Source: Stachybotrys elegans (taxonomy: Eukaryota; Ascomycota; Sordariomycetes; Hypocreales; Stachybotryaceae). Taken from it: a stretch of 64,000 nucleotides of DNA. Below are positions 1 to 12,410 of this stretch, one piece after another. The DNA lies in the NCBI GenBank assembly GCA_020746835.1, contig JAGPNK010000002.1, positions 3,224,001-3,288,000 of the forward strand, given 5' to 3'. The notes beneath the pieces are model-generated. The model was not told where the DNA came from and did not search any database. It saw only the letters and a program-made list of their open reading frames with translations. Positions within the stretch are counted from its first letter, which is position 1, and each line of letters starts with the position of its first letter. Position numbers and translations under genes: made by a program.

Positions 1-685
1 GTGACGATTCGCGACCGATGGAGCGGCTCCGGCTAGATGTCGAGTTGCGGCGTGCCTCAGCGATGGCCGCCTTGTGTGCGCGCTGGCCACTGGAACGCGA
101 CTTGTCCTTGTAGTGAGTCTCGAGGTGCTGCTTCATGTTGTCGGCGCGGGTGAACTTCTTCTGGCAGCCGGGAAAGGTGCACTGCACAGCCTTCTCGGCG
201 GTGTGAATCTTGGAGTGGCGCGAGGCGTGTCCGGACGTGGTGAAGGTCTTCTCGCATCCGTGGCTGTCGCGATAGCGGCAAGGGTAGCGCTTTCCAGGAC
301 GCTCGGATTGGGCCTGGGGGGAGGTGGCAGAGACCTCATCCTCGAAGGATGCTGAGCGGCTGCTCGAGGCATAGGCAGGGCGCTTGGCGGGAGGCGCATC
401 GAGGCCGTACTCGTTGCCGATGGAGTACATGGATCCTCGGGGGTAAGCATAGTCAACAGAGGGCGTCAGAGGCGACACGGGGTCGTTGCTCATCTGTGAG
501 TCGTAAGAGTCGGAGCGCAGAAGCTCGGGAGTGTGTGGCGAAGAAGAGTTGCTCCTGGATGTGGGATAGGGCTGGGGCTGGTAGCCAAAGGGACGCTGAA
601 GCTGATGTGAGGGCATGGCATTGGCGGCAGAGCTGTCATCGTTGAGAAGCGAGACCTTGCGGCCAGCTGCGTCTCGGGCGTGCAT
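1..685 (-). CDS. NRG1-like C2H2 zinc-finger transcription factor, 3' end cut by window edge
   Basis: The frame is open from an ATG at 685 to the window edge, giving 228 residues with no stop, so the C-terminus is missing. The first ~130 residues are Ser/Pro-rich and low in order. Two consecutive C2H2 fingers follow at about residues 132-190. Finger 1 starts YPCRYRDSHGCEKTF with an unusually wide C-x7-C spacing and continues TTSGHASRHSKIH. Finger 2 starts VQCTFPGCQKKF and continues TRADNMKQHLETH. A basic, Ser/Arg-rich tail begins after that. The phrases TTSGH.xRH and R.DN.xQH match yeast Nrg1/Nrg2, which repress glucose-controlled and stress genes with Tup1-Ssn6. The family assignment is good, but orthology and target genes are inference. 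The 11.7 kb upstream is gene-free, which suits a heavily regulated gene. Confidence 0.87.
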   Translation of the reverse strand, partial: MHARDAAGRKVSLLNDDSSAANAMPSHQLQRPFGYQPQPYPTSRSNSSSPHTPELLRSDSYDSQMSNDPVSPLTPSVDYAYPRGSMYSIGNEYGLDAPPAKRPAYASSSRSASFEDEVSATSPQAQSERPGKRYPCRYRDSHGCEKTFTTSGHASRHSKIHTAEKAVQCTFPGCQKKFTRADNMKQHLETHYKDKSRSSGQRAHKAAIAEARRNSTSSRSRSIGRESS

Positions 686-1420
686 TGTGAAGGAGAGAAA
701 GCGCGAATATGCGCTTTCGAAGGTAGCTGGGTGGGGGGGTGAAGAATTGAGGATGCGCTGGTGAAGAGAAGACGGATCCCTTCACTGCGCTGTCGACTGT
801 GAAAGTGTCACTGCGCTGGCTGGTTTGTTGCGATGCTTGTCAGCTACGGGGAGCTAGAAAGAGGTGGGTGCGGGTGCGTATGGCGCGGTTGCGAGAGAAG
901 TGGCAATGGGGTGATAACGGTAAGCTCGGCGAAGTCGCTAACGGAGCTCGGAAAGACGCGGCTGCTAGCTGGTGAGGAAGCAAGTCGAAAGATAGGGCTG
1001 ATGCTGAGGGGAGCGAGGCGCCTAAGTCAACATGCGACGGTGGGCGGCGGTGTTTTATGGGTGAGAAACGGCGATGACGGTGCAGGCGAGCGCGTTCCTG
1101 GTGACAAGGTCGGGAAATGAATTGACGGTGATTTTGGTCTCTTGTCGGTTTTTGGGCTGCTTTGCGACTAAAAGGTGCTGGTTGGCTGAGTGGGCTGCAA
1201 GGTACCAAAGTTGGCGGGAGCAATGTTGATCTTTTATGCGACGGCGACGAAGATGCCGAGGGCGAGCACACACAAGGAGCGAGTAGCACGCAAGTGGGAA
1301 GGCAAGCAGGTTCAAAATGCAGTTGTAAATTGCAGATGTACCCTGAAGCAGAAGAAGGCGTGAACGACGATGACGACGATGACGAGGCCACGACGATTTG
1401 TCTTTTGTGTGTGCGTGTAT

Positions 1421-1443
1421 GGTGGTGGTGGTGGTGGTGGTGG
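1421..1443 (+). repeat. (GGT)n microsatellite
   Basis: About seven GGT units run in a row, preceded at 1361-1387 by a degenerate GAC/GAT trinucleotide tract. Both lie about 0.7 kb upstream of the NRG1-like start codon, on its leader side. Confidence 0.95.
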
Positions 1444-2511
1444 GCAAACGAGGATGACAATATTCGACTGTGCTCCAAGGACAGACCGGACTCTTTTCAC
1501 AAACCAAGTGATGTGGGAATGGGAAGAGTAGGATGGGTATAGGTATGGGAGAATGAGGAAGAAGCTGGTCGAGGCAAAGATGCGGAAGAGCTGGAGTGGG
1601 ATGGGAATGAGAATGGCGACGGGAAACGGGCTGGGGAGATGATCTTTAAGAAGCAAGTGAGCGAGCGAGCGAGCGCGGAGAGAAAGAGCGCCTGCACAAG
1701 GCAAGGAAGGCAAGGCAAGGCAGGCACGGCGGAAGAGGCACAGGCGCAGGCACAGGCACAGACAGGCGTTAGTTAGTGTACATAGGCAGGTGCTATGGGG
1801 GGTGGTAGGGAGTGGGCGTGGGCGTGGGCCGAGGGTGGCTCCAGTAAGGTCTGTCCCCCCCCCCAGAGGGCGTCTGTTTAGCAGGGGCAGACAGGCAGAC
1901 AATTGGTCTTTCTAGCAAGCAGCAAGTCCCCCAGGGTCAGGCGACAGGCGATAAGTTTAAGAATGATGGGGCATTTCGAGAGGGTGGGGAGGAGGAGGGA
2001 AGGGATGGGAGTTCTGGCAAAACCGGAGTGCGTCTTGTGGATGAAACCCCATCCATCGATCGAGGGATCGAAGACGCTCTACAAGTCGGGTAACGGGCGC
2101 TGGGTCCTGGTTCTCCCCTCCTCCCCCCCCCGGCTGGCACTGGGCTGGGTTGACATGGTTAAGGCATGGGTCCCTTTTTTTTTTCTTCTTCCTTTTTTTT
2201 CCTGATGTCGTGGTAGCATGGACCTGACAATGACCCAGCTCGGCTCCAAGGGTAGGACCTTTGCACGTTGCCCTCTTACATAGCAACACGCCCCCTTGGA
2301 TTTTTTGGGGTTTTTTTTTTGCCCGGCTTTCCTCTTCCCATATCTCCGTCCTTTTTTTTTTTTTTTTCTTGCCTGTGCCTTGTTGTAGTCGCCCATCATC
2401 TCGATGCAGTGTATCAGTCAAGTGCCCGAGGAGGGATCGTCGGTCGTGTTGGCGTCCCTCGTGGATTTCGGGTATCTCGTTTCCACAAAAATTCTTCTCC
2501 TTGCCACAAGA

Positions 2512-2557
2512 CATCATGATCATGATCGTAATCGTAATCATGATCATGATCATGACC
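2512..2557. repeat. (ATGATC)n palindromic microsatellite
   Basis: A 45 bp tract is built from ATGATC and a variant with GTAATC. The unit contains the palindrome TGATCA, so the tract can fold on itself on either strand. Confidence 0.9.
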
Positions 2558-4366
2558 ATCCCCCTCTCCTCCTCGTCCCATCTCCATCGTCCTGCTCCCA
2601 GAATCGCATCCAGCTTGATCCGATATGGCCGGTCAGCGACAGACTTGAACCCTACCAAACGAGCCACTTGCTCCACCCACACCTCTTCACGCCTTATTCC
2701 CGCGCCCTAAACCACCTACTATGTACCTAGATTTCTTCCCACCCCCCTTGGTCCCTCTCTCCCTTGTTCCTTCTTTTTCTCTCTTTCTTTTGTTTCTTAC
2801 CCGTGATGTCAGCTGCCCTGTGCCGTTGATCCACGCATCTGCCGTACGTATTATCTATCTATCGATCTGCCCTCTACCAACCGACTGGTGAGCCCTCATC
2901 GACGAGAGGGAGGAATTCGCGCAGTCTGCCTGTCAGTCTCCTTCTCCTTAGCGTGGCCGCTCTCATCGACTCGACCCGTCTCGAGTTTGACCGCGCCCAT
3001 TGATTTTTCTTCAGCAAACTTTCGCGGGCCCGCGGCATACGTAACACCATCATCGAGGGAGCACCACCACCCGGGGTTGTCGTTGGGTTCTCCGGCCAGC
3101 AGCACTCAGGTAGAGTGAGAGAAGCGGGGCGGGGCGTGCGACGGGAATTCCAGAGCCTGCTGTAGCGTGGCACTAGCGCCAAAAAGCAAAAAGGGGAGCC
3201 ACTGCCAGGGGAGGGGTTTGCCCAGGTAGCCCGGCCGTACCGCTGCCTACTGCCATGTACCTCTGTGGCTTGACTCGTACCTGCCATCACCACCTTGCCG
3301 TGTTGCCAGCTTTCCTATTGGTTCCACTTCCGGCTTGCCTGGCAACTCATCTTTCCATCAACGTCTGCGTCGCCATTGCAACATGCTGCAATATGCTGAA
3401 GAGGTGGATGGAGAGTAGCACATATCGATGTCATGGACATGTCCAATGGCCATCCAGGATGAACAAATATTCCCATCATCCATCATGGACGATTTATTAC
3501 GCCATGTCCATGCCATATCCCTCCTCTGCGTTCCGTTGCCCACGCTCTCCTTCGATCCGATCTTGGCCAAACTCCATTTCCCTGGCAAGCACGTCTGAAT
3601 TTCGATTGCATGACTGAACATGACTGCTGTTAATTTTCAGCCGGCCGGCTTCTCACTCCGTCCATTTTGAGCCAGGCCGTGACCACTTTCCTGGTTGGAG
3701 GAGCCCCCATGTAACCGCTGGTCCCTTGTTTTTGTCCTCAAACGCCCCTTTTCTTCTCTCACCCCTACAACGTAGTGTAGGGAAAGAAGAAGGGGAAAAT
3801 AGACATATGTCGTGTCGTATCCAATCTGAATAAGATGACTGGGGGGCAGGAATTAAGGTGACAAAAAGCCGCTTCTTGACATGGCCCTGCGGGCGGCGGG
3901 CGGCTAGCTTGTTAATGGTACCTTCTTTAAGTCGTCTTTTCGGGGGAGAAGCGGCCGGTGGAGTCCTCTGCGGAGCCGCATCCCAGGAACCCTGATCCGC
4001 ACGCCAAAAGCTCGATCGCATCATACCACCTCCCAAACCTCCCCCCGAAGGGGATCAGAAATCACTGCTGTGCATCGGAAAACCGTTTACGGATATGGTC
4101 CCCCAAGGCCCCCTTGATCAAGGGCCCTCGGCTGCCCTGCCATGCCATGCCCTGCCCTGCCAACGTACACCCTCCGACAGCTTGGTTCCTGTGACGTCAG
4201 TCAGTCATTTCAAGTCATTTGCGGTGTCGTCATCGTCACGCATCGGCCCCATGGCCGCCTCGCATGCAGTCCCTTTCTCCAGGGTCTTTCTCCAAAGGGA
4301 TGCCGCCAATACAAACCTGACCGCCCATCCGTATCGGCCATGCCATGCCACGGTCACGTCCTCACA

Positions 4367-4414
4367 CCCACCACCACCACCACGCCCACGCCCACGCCCA
4401 CGCCTTCATGCCCA
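4367..4414 (+). repeat. CCA / GCCCAC compound microsatellite
   Basis: A CCA run passes directly into GCCCAC hexamers. It lies in the gene-free region and codes for nothing I recognise. Confidence 0.9.
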
Positions 4415-5961
4415 CGCTCACGCTCCTCACGATGGGGTCATGCAGGGCCCTTCTCACCCTCCTCGCCATGACAATCCATCTCCCTCCTTGATATTCAGGG
4501 CAACACGGTCGCCCACTTACACACACCCACCCTGACACCCCCTTCCCCGTTCTTTTCCTCATCCAGTCCCCTCCGAAGCCACGAAAATCTCCCGCCTTCC
4601 ATTTCTTCCCTGATCTTCCATGCGGGAAAGCACCCACACCAGGATATGGGCAGTCGCCAGAACGAAGATCAGCCAGGGACGAAGCAAGATTTTTGCAGCA
4701 TCAACAGATCTCGATGCTGCTGCATCGCTTGTCTCAGGACCGTTTGCTCCGGCCATCGTCCCAACCTTCAAACCCGCCCCCAACCCAAATCCGAGATTTC
4801 GCGATAAGTCCACTTGGCCACTCTGCGTGCCCATCACGTCATACCTTCCCCATCTCATATCAGGGTCTTCTCGCGAGGCTGAAAAGGCACGCCAGTATGT
4901 GCTGCATACCGGGGTGCGGCTCCAACCTTCACCCTCGAGTACACACAAGGCACGGGGAAACAAGATGGGATTCTCAACAAATCTGGAGCCATCATCGATC
5001 GGTGATTTGGACCCGTGATACACATTGTCGACTCTAGAACAAGGGAAACTAATAACCGAGAAATCGCGGGGGATGCTGCGCGACCCTAGGGATCATCAGA
5101 GGAAGTTGCTGAGTCTGTACGCCGGTGGCTGATCCATCCTCCAGCACCTACATACAGCACCTGCCTTGCAGCCATACATACATACGCACAGCACGGCAGC
5201 AGGGTAGGTCTTTGCATTCACACCCAGGCTCCCCCAAAGGGGCAAGGTAAGGCGGGCCTCGGTAGGCAGCCCAGCGCCTCAAGGGTCATGCCAGGGTCCT
5301 GGCGGGAGTAGCTGAGCTCCGACCAATAATCGGGCAGGATCGAGAAATAGCTACAGCAAGAGGTACTTTGTCCCTCTTGCAGGTACATGGCGCGCGGCTC
5401 TCCACCAAAGTCGGACAGGGTCAATACCGCACCTCTACATCAAGATGCGATTTTGCACAAGGCCATGGTGGGAAGGATGCTTTTCTTCCCCGCTTCACCC
5501 TTTCGCAGTGTGGTGCTCGTGTTTCCACTCCGGTCGTTTCGCTCCGGCGGCGCCCTCTGCTGCCTCTGCTCCAGGGTCCATGACCGCATGGCGAAACTCT
5601 GTCTGCGGTCTTACCGTTTGATGAGCGAACGGGCCATGTCCGCGGGGGAACTATAGCTGCAACGCATGTGCTCATGGCGACGTCACTGCTGCTCTCAAGT
5701 TCCACGCCCACGCGCGTACCTGAGACGTCCCAAGCTGGACCCCGGATGGCGTCTGTCTACTGGCGGGGCTGAAGAGGGGACTCAGCGAGCATGCAGCATC
5801 CAGTTGAGGGAGAGGGATAATAATTGTTAGTGCGAGAGCGCCAGCATGAGAGAGAGGGAGACAGCAGAGCAAAGGGGGGGTGGGCAACAGGAGGAGTGCG
5901 GAGTGTGCAAGCATGGCTGCTCTCACCTGGGTGGGGTCAGACTGTCAGTGCTGTTCTCTGT

Positions 5962-5994
5962 CACACACACACACACACACACACATACACATAC
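5962..5994 (+). repeat. (CA)n microsatellite
   Basis: Eleven to twelve CA units are followed by an imperfect ACATACAC tail. Confidence 0.95.
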
Positions 5995-7585
5995 TATCTG
6001 CGTGTTTCTGCTGCTGTTGCTTCCCATGGTGTCGTGTTACCTGGGTTTTCTGCCACTACTTTTTGGCTCTGCGGCGGGGGTCTCGCAGGTATTTTTTGAA
6101 TGAATGCGGTGCCGCATACCGAACTATTGCCTAGTAAGCGAGCCTATGTGCTATGGCGGTGATTGACAGACCAATGGGTTCCGACTTGTCTAGTGGCGAG
6201 CAGCGGAGGGAACCGGCGCCGGTGGTGAGTTGAAGTAAGCTCAGGCGAGCTATCTCGTCTGATGCATGCCGACAATAGTACATACGACGGGTGCCTACGG
6301 TCGGATGACAGGCTTGTCGCCGGGATGCATACATGCGGGTGCCCGGGAAGGGGAAGGGGAAGGGGAGGGCTCCGGCGAGTTATCTCAGTGAGCAATTGCT
6401 GTGCGTGGAGCGTGTCTGTGCTATCTGTGTTTCTGCTATCTCTGTAAGATGGTGGTTGTGGTTCCCCTGTGCGTTCCAGCCAGTGATGGACACCGGAAAC
6501 GGATGGGGGGAGGGGCAGCAAGGCGGACGGATGCGGTCGGCTCGAGCAACCACGGCGCAATGTACTATGCGCGTTTGGGCTGGGTGCTGGCCCGTCTGGC
6601 GTTTGGAGTATTGGATGATGATAAATGGAGACTGCCGTGGGGGAGGCTTTAGAGGACGAGTTGGACGATGCCGAGCGAGGACGTGATGGTTGCAACTAAG
6701 GAGGAACAGGGCCGAGTGGGTGTTAAGAAGAGGGGTCGTATCCGATGTCTATGTCTATGGCTGTGGCTGTGGCTGCTGCTAACCAACATATTATGCGGAA
6801 CAGCATCATATCACCACTTTGTTACGTCTTTTCTTCCTCGTCTCTGTATTGTGGCTGGCGTCACCGGTTGGAAGGGAAAAGGCTCCGGCAGGCAGGAGCC
6901 GGCTTCCGCGGGCGCTCACTAAAATGGTGAACCCAAGTTTCGGGAAGATAGCACAAAATGTCAAATGCAGCCAGTTAAACGCCCCCCCCCCCTCCCATCA
7001 TACATCACGTCGCCGTCCTGCCAGCCGGGAGGGAATCAATACGGAATACGGCGAGGGAGGGAAAACATGCAAAACAAAATAAGCGATCCAAGTTCGATTT
7101 TCCGTCAAAACCACGCATGCCGTTTCTCCCACGGAGGCAGCATGACGCTGGAAGATCAGTGGGTTGGGCTGCGGATCATCCAACCCCAGCCCGTTCCTGA
7201 CTGGGCTACACACACCCTTCTCTCTTTGAGAAATATAATACATAGCTCGTTGTACAAACAACACAGTAAACCCCTCAGGTGCTTGCTTACCTTGGTCGCT
7301 GGTCGGCAGGAAATCTGAACCCTGAGTCTGCGCACACACACACACACATGTAAGCCGCCAGTGGAATGGCGATGAGACCCTTGGAACGCCACTGGCTGCA
7401 TACAAAACCAAGGAAAAGGAAAAGGGATCGAGCGAGGAATCGCATATGGCCCCGAGCAAAGGCAAAGTTTCGGGGGGTGTGGGAGGAAGACCCATGTGTT
7501 GCGCGTCGTGTGTGTTGTGTGTGTTGGCTTCGCGATCGATCGATGCGATAGATTAAAAGGGCATATTTACCACGGCATCGCAGGG

Positions 7586-7610
7586 TTTTTTTTTTTTTTT
7601 TTTTTTTTTT
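7586..7610 (+). repeat. 25-base T homopolymer
   Basis: An uninterrupted run of 25 T, flanked on the right by GTTGTTGTCG. Its length is likely to be uncertain in the assembly. Confidence 0.95.
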
Positions 7611-8093
7611 GTTGTTGTCGCAGTTGTCAGCCAGCTGCCTTGGAACAGCAGGGGAAGCAGAATAAGAAGAAAAACAACGGCGCTGGCCAAAGGGGGGAAT
7701 AGAAAGGGGGGGGGCGTGCAAGACGGTGGAGAGGAGGAAGGGGATACGGGGGCTTTCCTTGTTTTCCGTTTCTATGCCTGAAGCTCTTGTTGCTTCTTCT
7801 TGGTGGTTTTTTTTGCAGATCATGTCAATGAAACGTCGTGGAGATCTAGGTTTTTGGTGTGCGATCGAGGGCCAAAACCGGTCTGTCTAGCCTCGCCTGA
7901 CCCTGAGCGCGAGAGAAGGCTCGGCCCCGCCCCCACTAGTCTCATGCTTTCTCTATCCCTATTCCCTATCTCTGTGGCTGGGGCGTGGTTTGCCCTCACT
8001 GTTTGGTCCATGTCTCTCTCTCGTGCAGTTTTTAGTCTTTCGGGTTGTTTCTCATGCTGGGGGTTTTATTTATTCTTGTTGTTATCTTACCAC

Positions 8094-8095
8094 CA

Positions 8096-8126
<31 letters not shown>

Positions 8127-8131
8127 TTTTT
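8094..8131 (+). repeat. (AT)n followed by poly-T
   Basis: About twelve AT units run straight into a 13-14 base T tract, then further T runs to about 8145. Confidence 0.95.
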
Positions 8132-11100
8132 CATATTTTTTTTTTCATGTCTCTCTTTCTTACGAGCAAGTGTCGATAAGGCCATGAGGGGGTGTCTCCA
8201 GTGATTATGTGTCCGTGCTCACGCTGTGTGCTCATAGAACCCGTCTTCCATAAGGTTGTTGCTCTCTTTTTCCTTCTAACTGCCAGTTGACGCGGGACCT
8301 ACCTACCTACCTACCTGCTCTTCTAAGGTACGGACGAATAGATGCTGTGGGCCTTCTGAGGGGGTGAAGGGGGTGCACACGGTAAACGGACGCCGCTCCG
8401 CCCCCCTCTTCTTCCCCTCGTCCCTTCGGGCTGCAAACATCGCGATCGGATTCCGTCTGGTCAATCGGTCTCCTTGGGCGACGGCGGCAAAAAGGAAACC
8501 CAGCACCGCTGCGCCTGCATTGACCTGAGCACGCATTTACGAAGATTCCGATCCCTTTAACCTGGCACGACGCTCCAGAGACACAAGTCAGTACAAGCTT
8601 GGGCTGCTGCATTCGCATCTTGCCTGAGGGCAGGGCCAGATCGAGATTGGTGAGTAGATCCTGGCAGCATGATGGATGATGAATAATGGCTAGCCCTCGA
8701 CCTCCTTCACCCTTCACCCTTCACACCCTCTTCTTCTTCTGGCTGCCAATCCTCGCCGCCCCTCGCCCTCCACTTTGCGTATAGCACACGGCGAGGCCCA
8801 GGACCCTATTAATGTCACTTGGTCCCTTGATCTACACATGGCGCTCGACAAACGAAGGAGGGATTGGCAGCTATTGCCATTTATCCCTGGTGGCTCATTT
8901 CCCCATGGGATTTTGGCTTTCCCAGCAGAGCGCCTCGTTCTCTCCCCCGCTGTAGAAACCACAACGTCGTACAGGGACGCCCGCTGTAGGACCAAGAACC
9001 CGCCGGGCTGGGAAGGGGGAGCTTTGTGTGGCGTCATCGTGTGAGCCAGGATTGGTGTTGTGTTCCCTGGAAATGTTTGCTGCAAAGGACAGCTTCTATT
9101 CCATCACGTGCTTCCATGATGGCCCTGAAGTTCCGTCCCTTCGGATGCAGAACCATGCGGCAGGTCAAGGGACCCAATGCCCTGGCCCTCGTTGTCTGCC
9201 ATGTGCCTCGCGGTGGAAAGCTGGAATATCGTCCAGGGCGTGATGCCGCACTGCCGTGCCTCATAAGCACCTATGTGCATACCTTGTCAACCTGCCCATA
9301 CAGCGAGAGAGCGAGCCCGGTTGTCGTCTGGATGCCGAGACACGAGCATAGGCCCGGGGTTGGGCTCCCTGGCAATCCCTGGACCCTGACAGCGGACGAA
9401 GAAGTCGGTGTCGACGTGGTGCATGGTGACGTCCAGCCTTGCCCTACCTTGCCCTGCCAGCCTTGAGGAAACGAGGGATTGTGACGTCTGAATGTGGTAA
9501 GGCCTAGTGGGAGAGTGGAAGGGGGCCTTGCCATGGCCGACCTCTGGGGATGATATTCCGGGGGCCCTGGATCATTCGTGACCCAATCGTGCGGTCCACG
9601 CCATGGGTAGCTCAGGATATGCACCATCTCGGCTAGGCAAGGCAGAGGGGGAGGGGGTGCGTTAGGGCCGTGGGAGAGAAGGAGGCCGACGGGGATGTGG
9701 GAACGTTTGCTTTCTTTCCCTTCCTTTCGTTTGACCGTAACGAACTGTTGCGGCGTTGCGGGCAAGGCAAGCTGGGGTTCGTTTACGCAGGCTCTGGCTC
9801 GGCAGCCTCACCTTGTCTAAAAGGATCAATAATTGGGAAGCTCACTGTGGGGGTCCCTCAGCTTGGATTCATCCTGGCTCTGGCTTGAAATGGACGAGCC
9901 ACTGCAGACATGGTGCGATACGGCGACGCTGAGGGGGAGGAGGCTGCCGATGGTACGGTTTCCCTCGGTGTACATGCCGTTTTGTCCTTAGATAGGTAGC
10001 ATACGAGATGCAGCTGATGGTGTGGCCGGGGTAGGCAGCATTGCGAAGCAATAGCGTGAGAATGGAAAGTTCCGAAGCACAGTAGGCCAACAACCCCTAC
10101 GCCTAGTAGAAGTCAGAAAAATTCTCATCACACCGACAAACCAAAAGCTTCACGATATCACGATATGGGTGGCTTGCCGACATCTGAGCCTGCTTCAGGG
10201 TAACCATGGATTCCACATCTAGGGTAGGTACTTCGGTATCTTGCATGGACAAACAAAGGGCCCCCATTCTAAAAGTGGTTCTCTCGTGAAGAATTGAAAT
10301 CCGACACACCGACGTCATCGTTCCCGGACCTCATGCTTTTCACGACGATTTACCCACACGCCCTCGGCTTCCTTGGACTGCCGAGACAATGCCCAACACC
10401 AAAGACGGATAGTAGTTGAAGAAGAAAAATTAATTAAATTGACAACACTCCACTAGGGGCCCGGGAAACCCCAGTAAGAAAGAGAAGCCAATCGGAGACG
10501 GTAATATTTATCATCGAGAACAGAGGGGGGGACAAATAGAGAGAGGCAGGCTTGTGTCTTTTGGACATCGTGATCTTGTCTTGCACTTGTCTCTTCCTGT
10601 GTACACACACGCCTCCCCCTCTCTCCCCATTCTTCCAACCCCTCTGCTCCATACCTATGTACCCCAAACTCAATCACGCGAAGCTATTCGCTCTGCCGAG
10701 CCCCTCGCTCATCGTTGGTTCGTCTATCTGCATGCTAGCTAGCCTAGGTCGGTAAGGGCACCGGGAATTCAAAAAAAAAACAATATAAATCATATGTCAT
10801 GTCGCCATTCAATTCCGTCGTTATGATGGAGAGAAGAGGAGTAGGTTTACTTTTGCATTGGATTAGCAGCTTGCCGGCGCGGGATACCTCGTATCATGGA
10901 GATATGCCATGTTTATGCAATGCAATGCCGTGACGATCCCATGACAATCAGGCCAACAACCAGCCGCCCAGACACCATGACCCAAAACAGCCATCGCAGG
11001 AGTCAATCGTCCGGTTGTCAGGTAGGCAGACAATCCCATGGCGTTTTTTCTCCATTTCCCATGCCCACCAGGATGCCGATATTCACCATCTCGATACCCT

Positions 11101-12410
11101 TCTCTCCCTTTCCTCTCCCTTTCCCCTCCCTCCTTCCTTTCATCCATCTCTCCCACATGCCCATAACTCCACCCCCCCTCCTTTCCTCCCCTCCTCTCTT
11201 TGGTTCATCTCAATCCCATGATGCTCGTTGCCCAAGTTGCTTCCTGTCGTCAGTCTACCACCGCCTTGAATCACATCATTTGTCTGCATGTGTCCCCCTC
11301 ACCCCGCTTTCGAGTCTTGGCCCTTACGGGGTCCAATTCGAATGTCCACGATCTCGATCTCGATGCCGTGAAACCGGCTGCCGCCCAGTCCAAGGAAATG
11401 GACAACCAGCACCCATGCCCATGCCATTTTCCAACCTTGTTCGTCAAAGGAAACCTTGATCAACTGCTCTAGCGTGAGCATGCGTACATGCATACTGGCA
11501 GCCACACCCAGCTTGGTCCAGTAATAGGTAGTCTAGACTCCATGTACGGTACGGGTGCTGCCGCCTGGCCTGTTTTTTCTTGTATTCTCGCCGCTGGATC
11601 GAGCCCTGATGTCCTTTGGCTTCATCCTCGATCGCGTGCCTAAGTCCCTAGACCTGGGCATTTCGGCCAACTATCTCTACTAGGCTCTCCGGGTATCAGC
11701 ACCCGCCTCCCCCCCCCCCATCCCTCATTCTTTTCTCTCTCTTGTCATCTCCCCCTCTTTCCCTATTCCTATTGCAACCGCACATAGTGAGCTCACTCTC
11801 TTCTCAACTGCCCTGACGGCCTGGGTACGCGCAATGACGTGTGATCCGTAGTGGATCGCTGTCGCCAGGGTATCAAGGCTCACCAGGGTCCGTCCGTGCC
11901 CTGGATACCTGTACTACACGAGACGGAGAGTGCCATTGATTGTGATAATTAGTACATAAACCGGACCGCCCGGGACAGACACGCCTCTTGGCGCGTACCG
12001 CTGGAGCTGATTACGCTGCTCTTACTATTCCCATGTCACCCAGCAACGCGCTCTGGGCCAGCATGTCTGGGTCTGGCCGGTGACACGAACCCACGTAATG
12101 CACACGCCGTCGGTTTGTGATGTGATTGTTCTTCAATTATCAATAGTATGTTGCAGTTGCAATCTCGCCCGACGCCATATGTTTTTCCTGCTGGATTCTA
12201 TCACATCTGTGTGACCAGGTATCGATCGAACCATAACCGTACGCCCACCCCCTTCCAAAAAGCAAAGAATGTACAAGATACCCACCGCGAGCATGCAACT
12301 TGTAGTCAGGCCCTGCCAATCTCTGCAGGGTCGAGTAAATCTGATATTCCCTTGTCCACCAGAGAACAAGCCGCGCGTGAGGCCCTTCCCTGTGCCGCAC
12401 GAACCGCCGT

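Larger units (their letters stand above)
686..12410. other. Gene-free 11.7 kb region upstream of the NRG1-like gene
   Basis: I find no convincing gene on either strand. The open frames here are short, overlap on opposite strands, are rich in Pro/Arg/Ser or homopolymers and resemble no known family. The segment holds many microsatellites and homopolymers (listed separately), GGCAA-type repeats, and five TGACGTC sites that resemble bZIP targets. The left part should hold the promoter and 5' leader of the NRG1-like gene. The far right part, to about 12130, should hold the 3' UTR and terminator of PRP31. A spliced non-coding RNA cannot be excluded from sequence alone. Confidence 0.7.
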
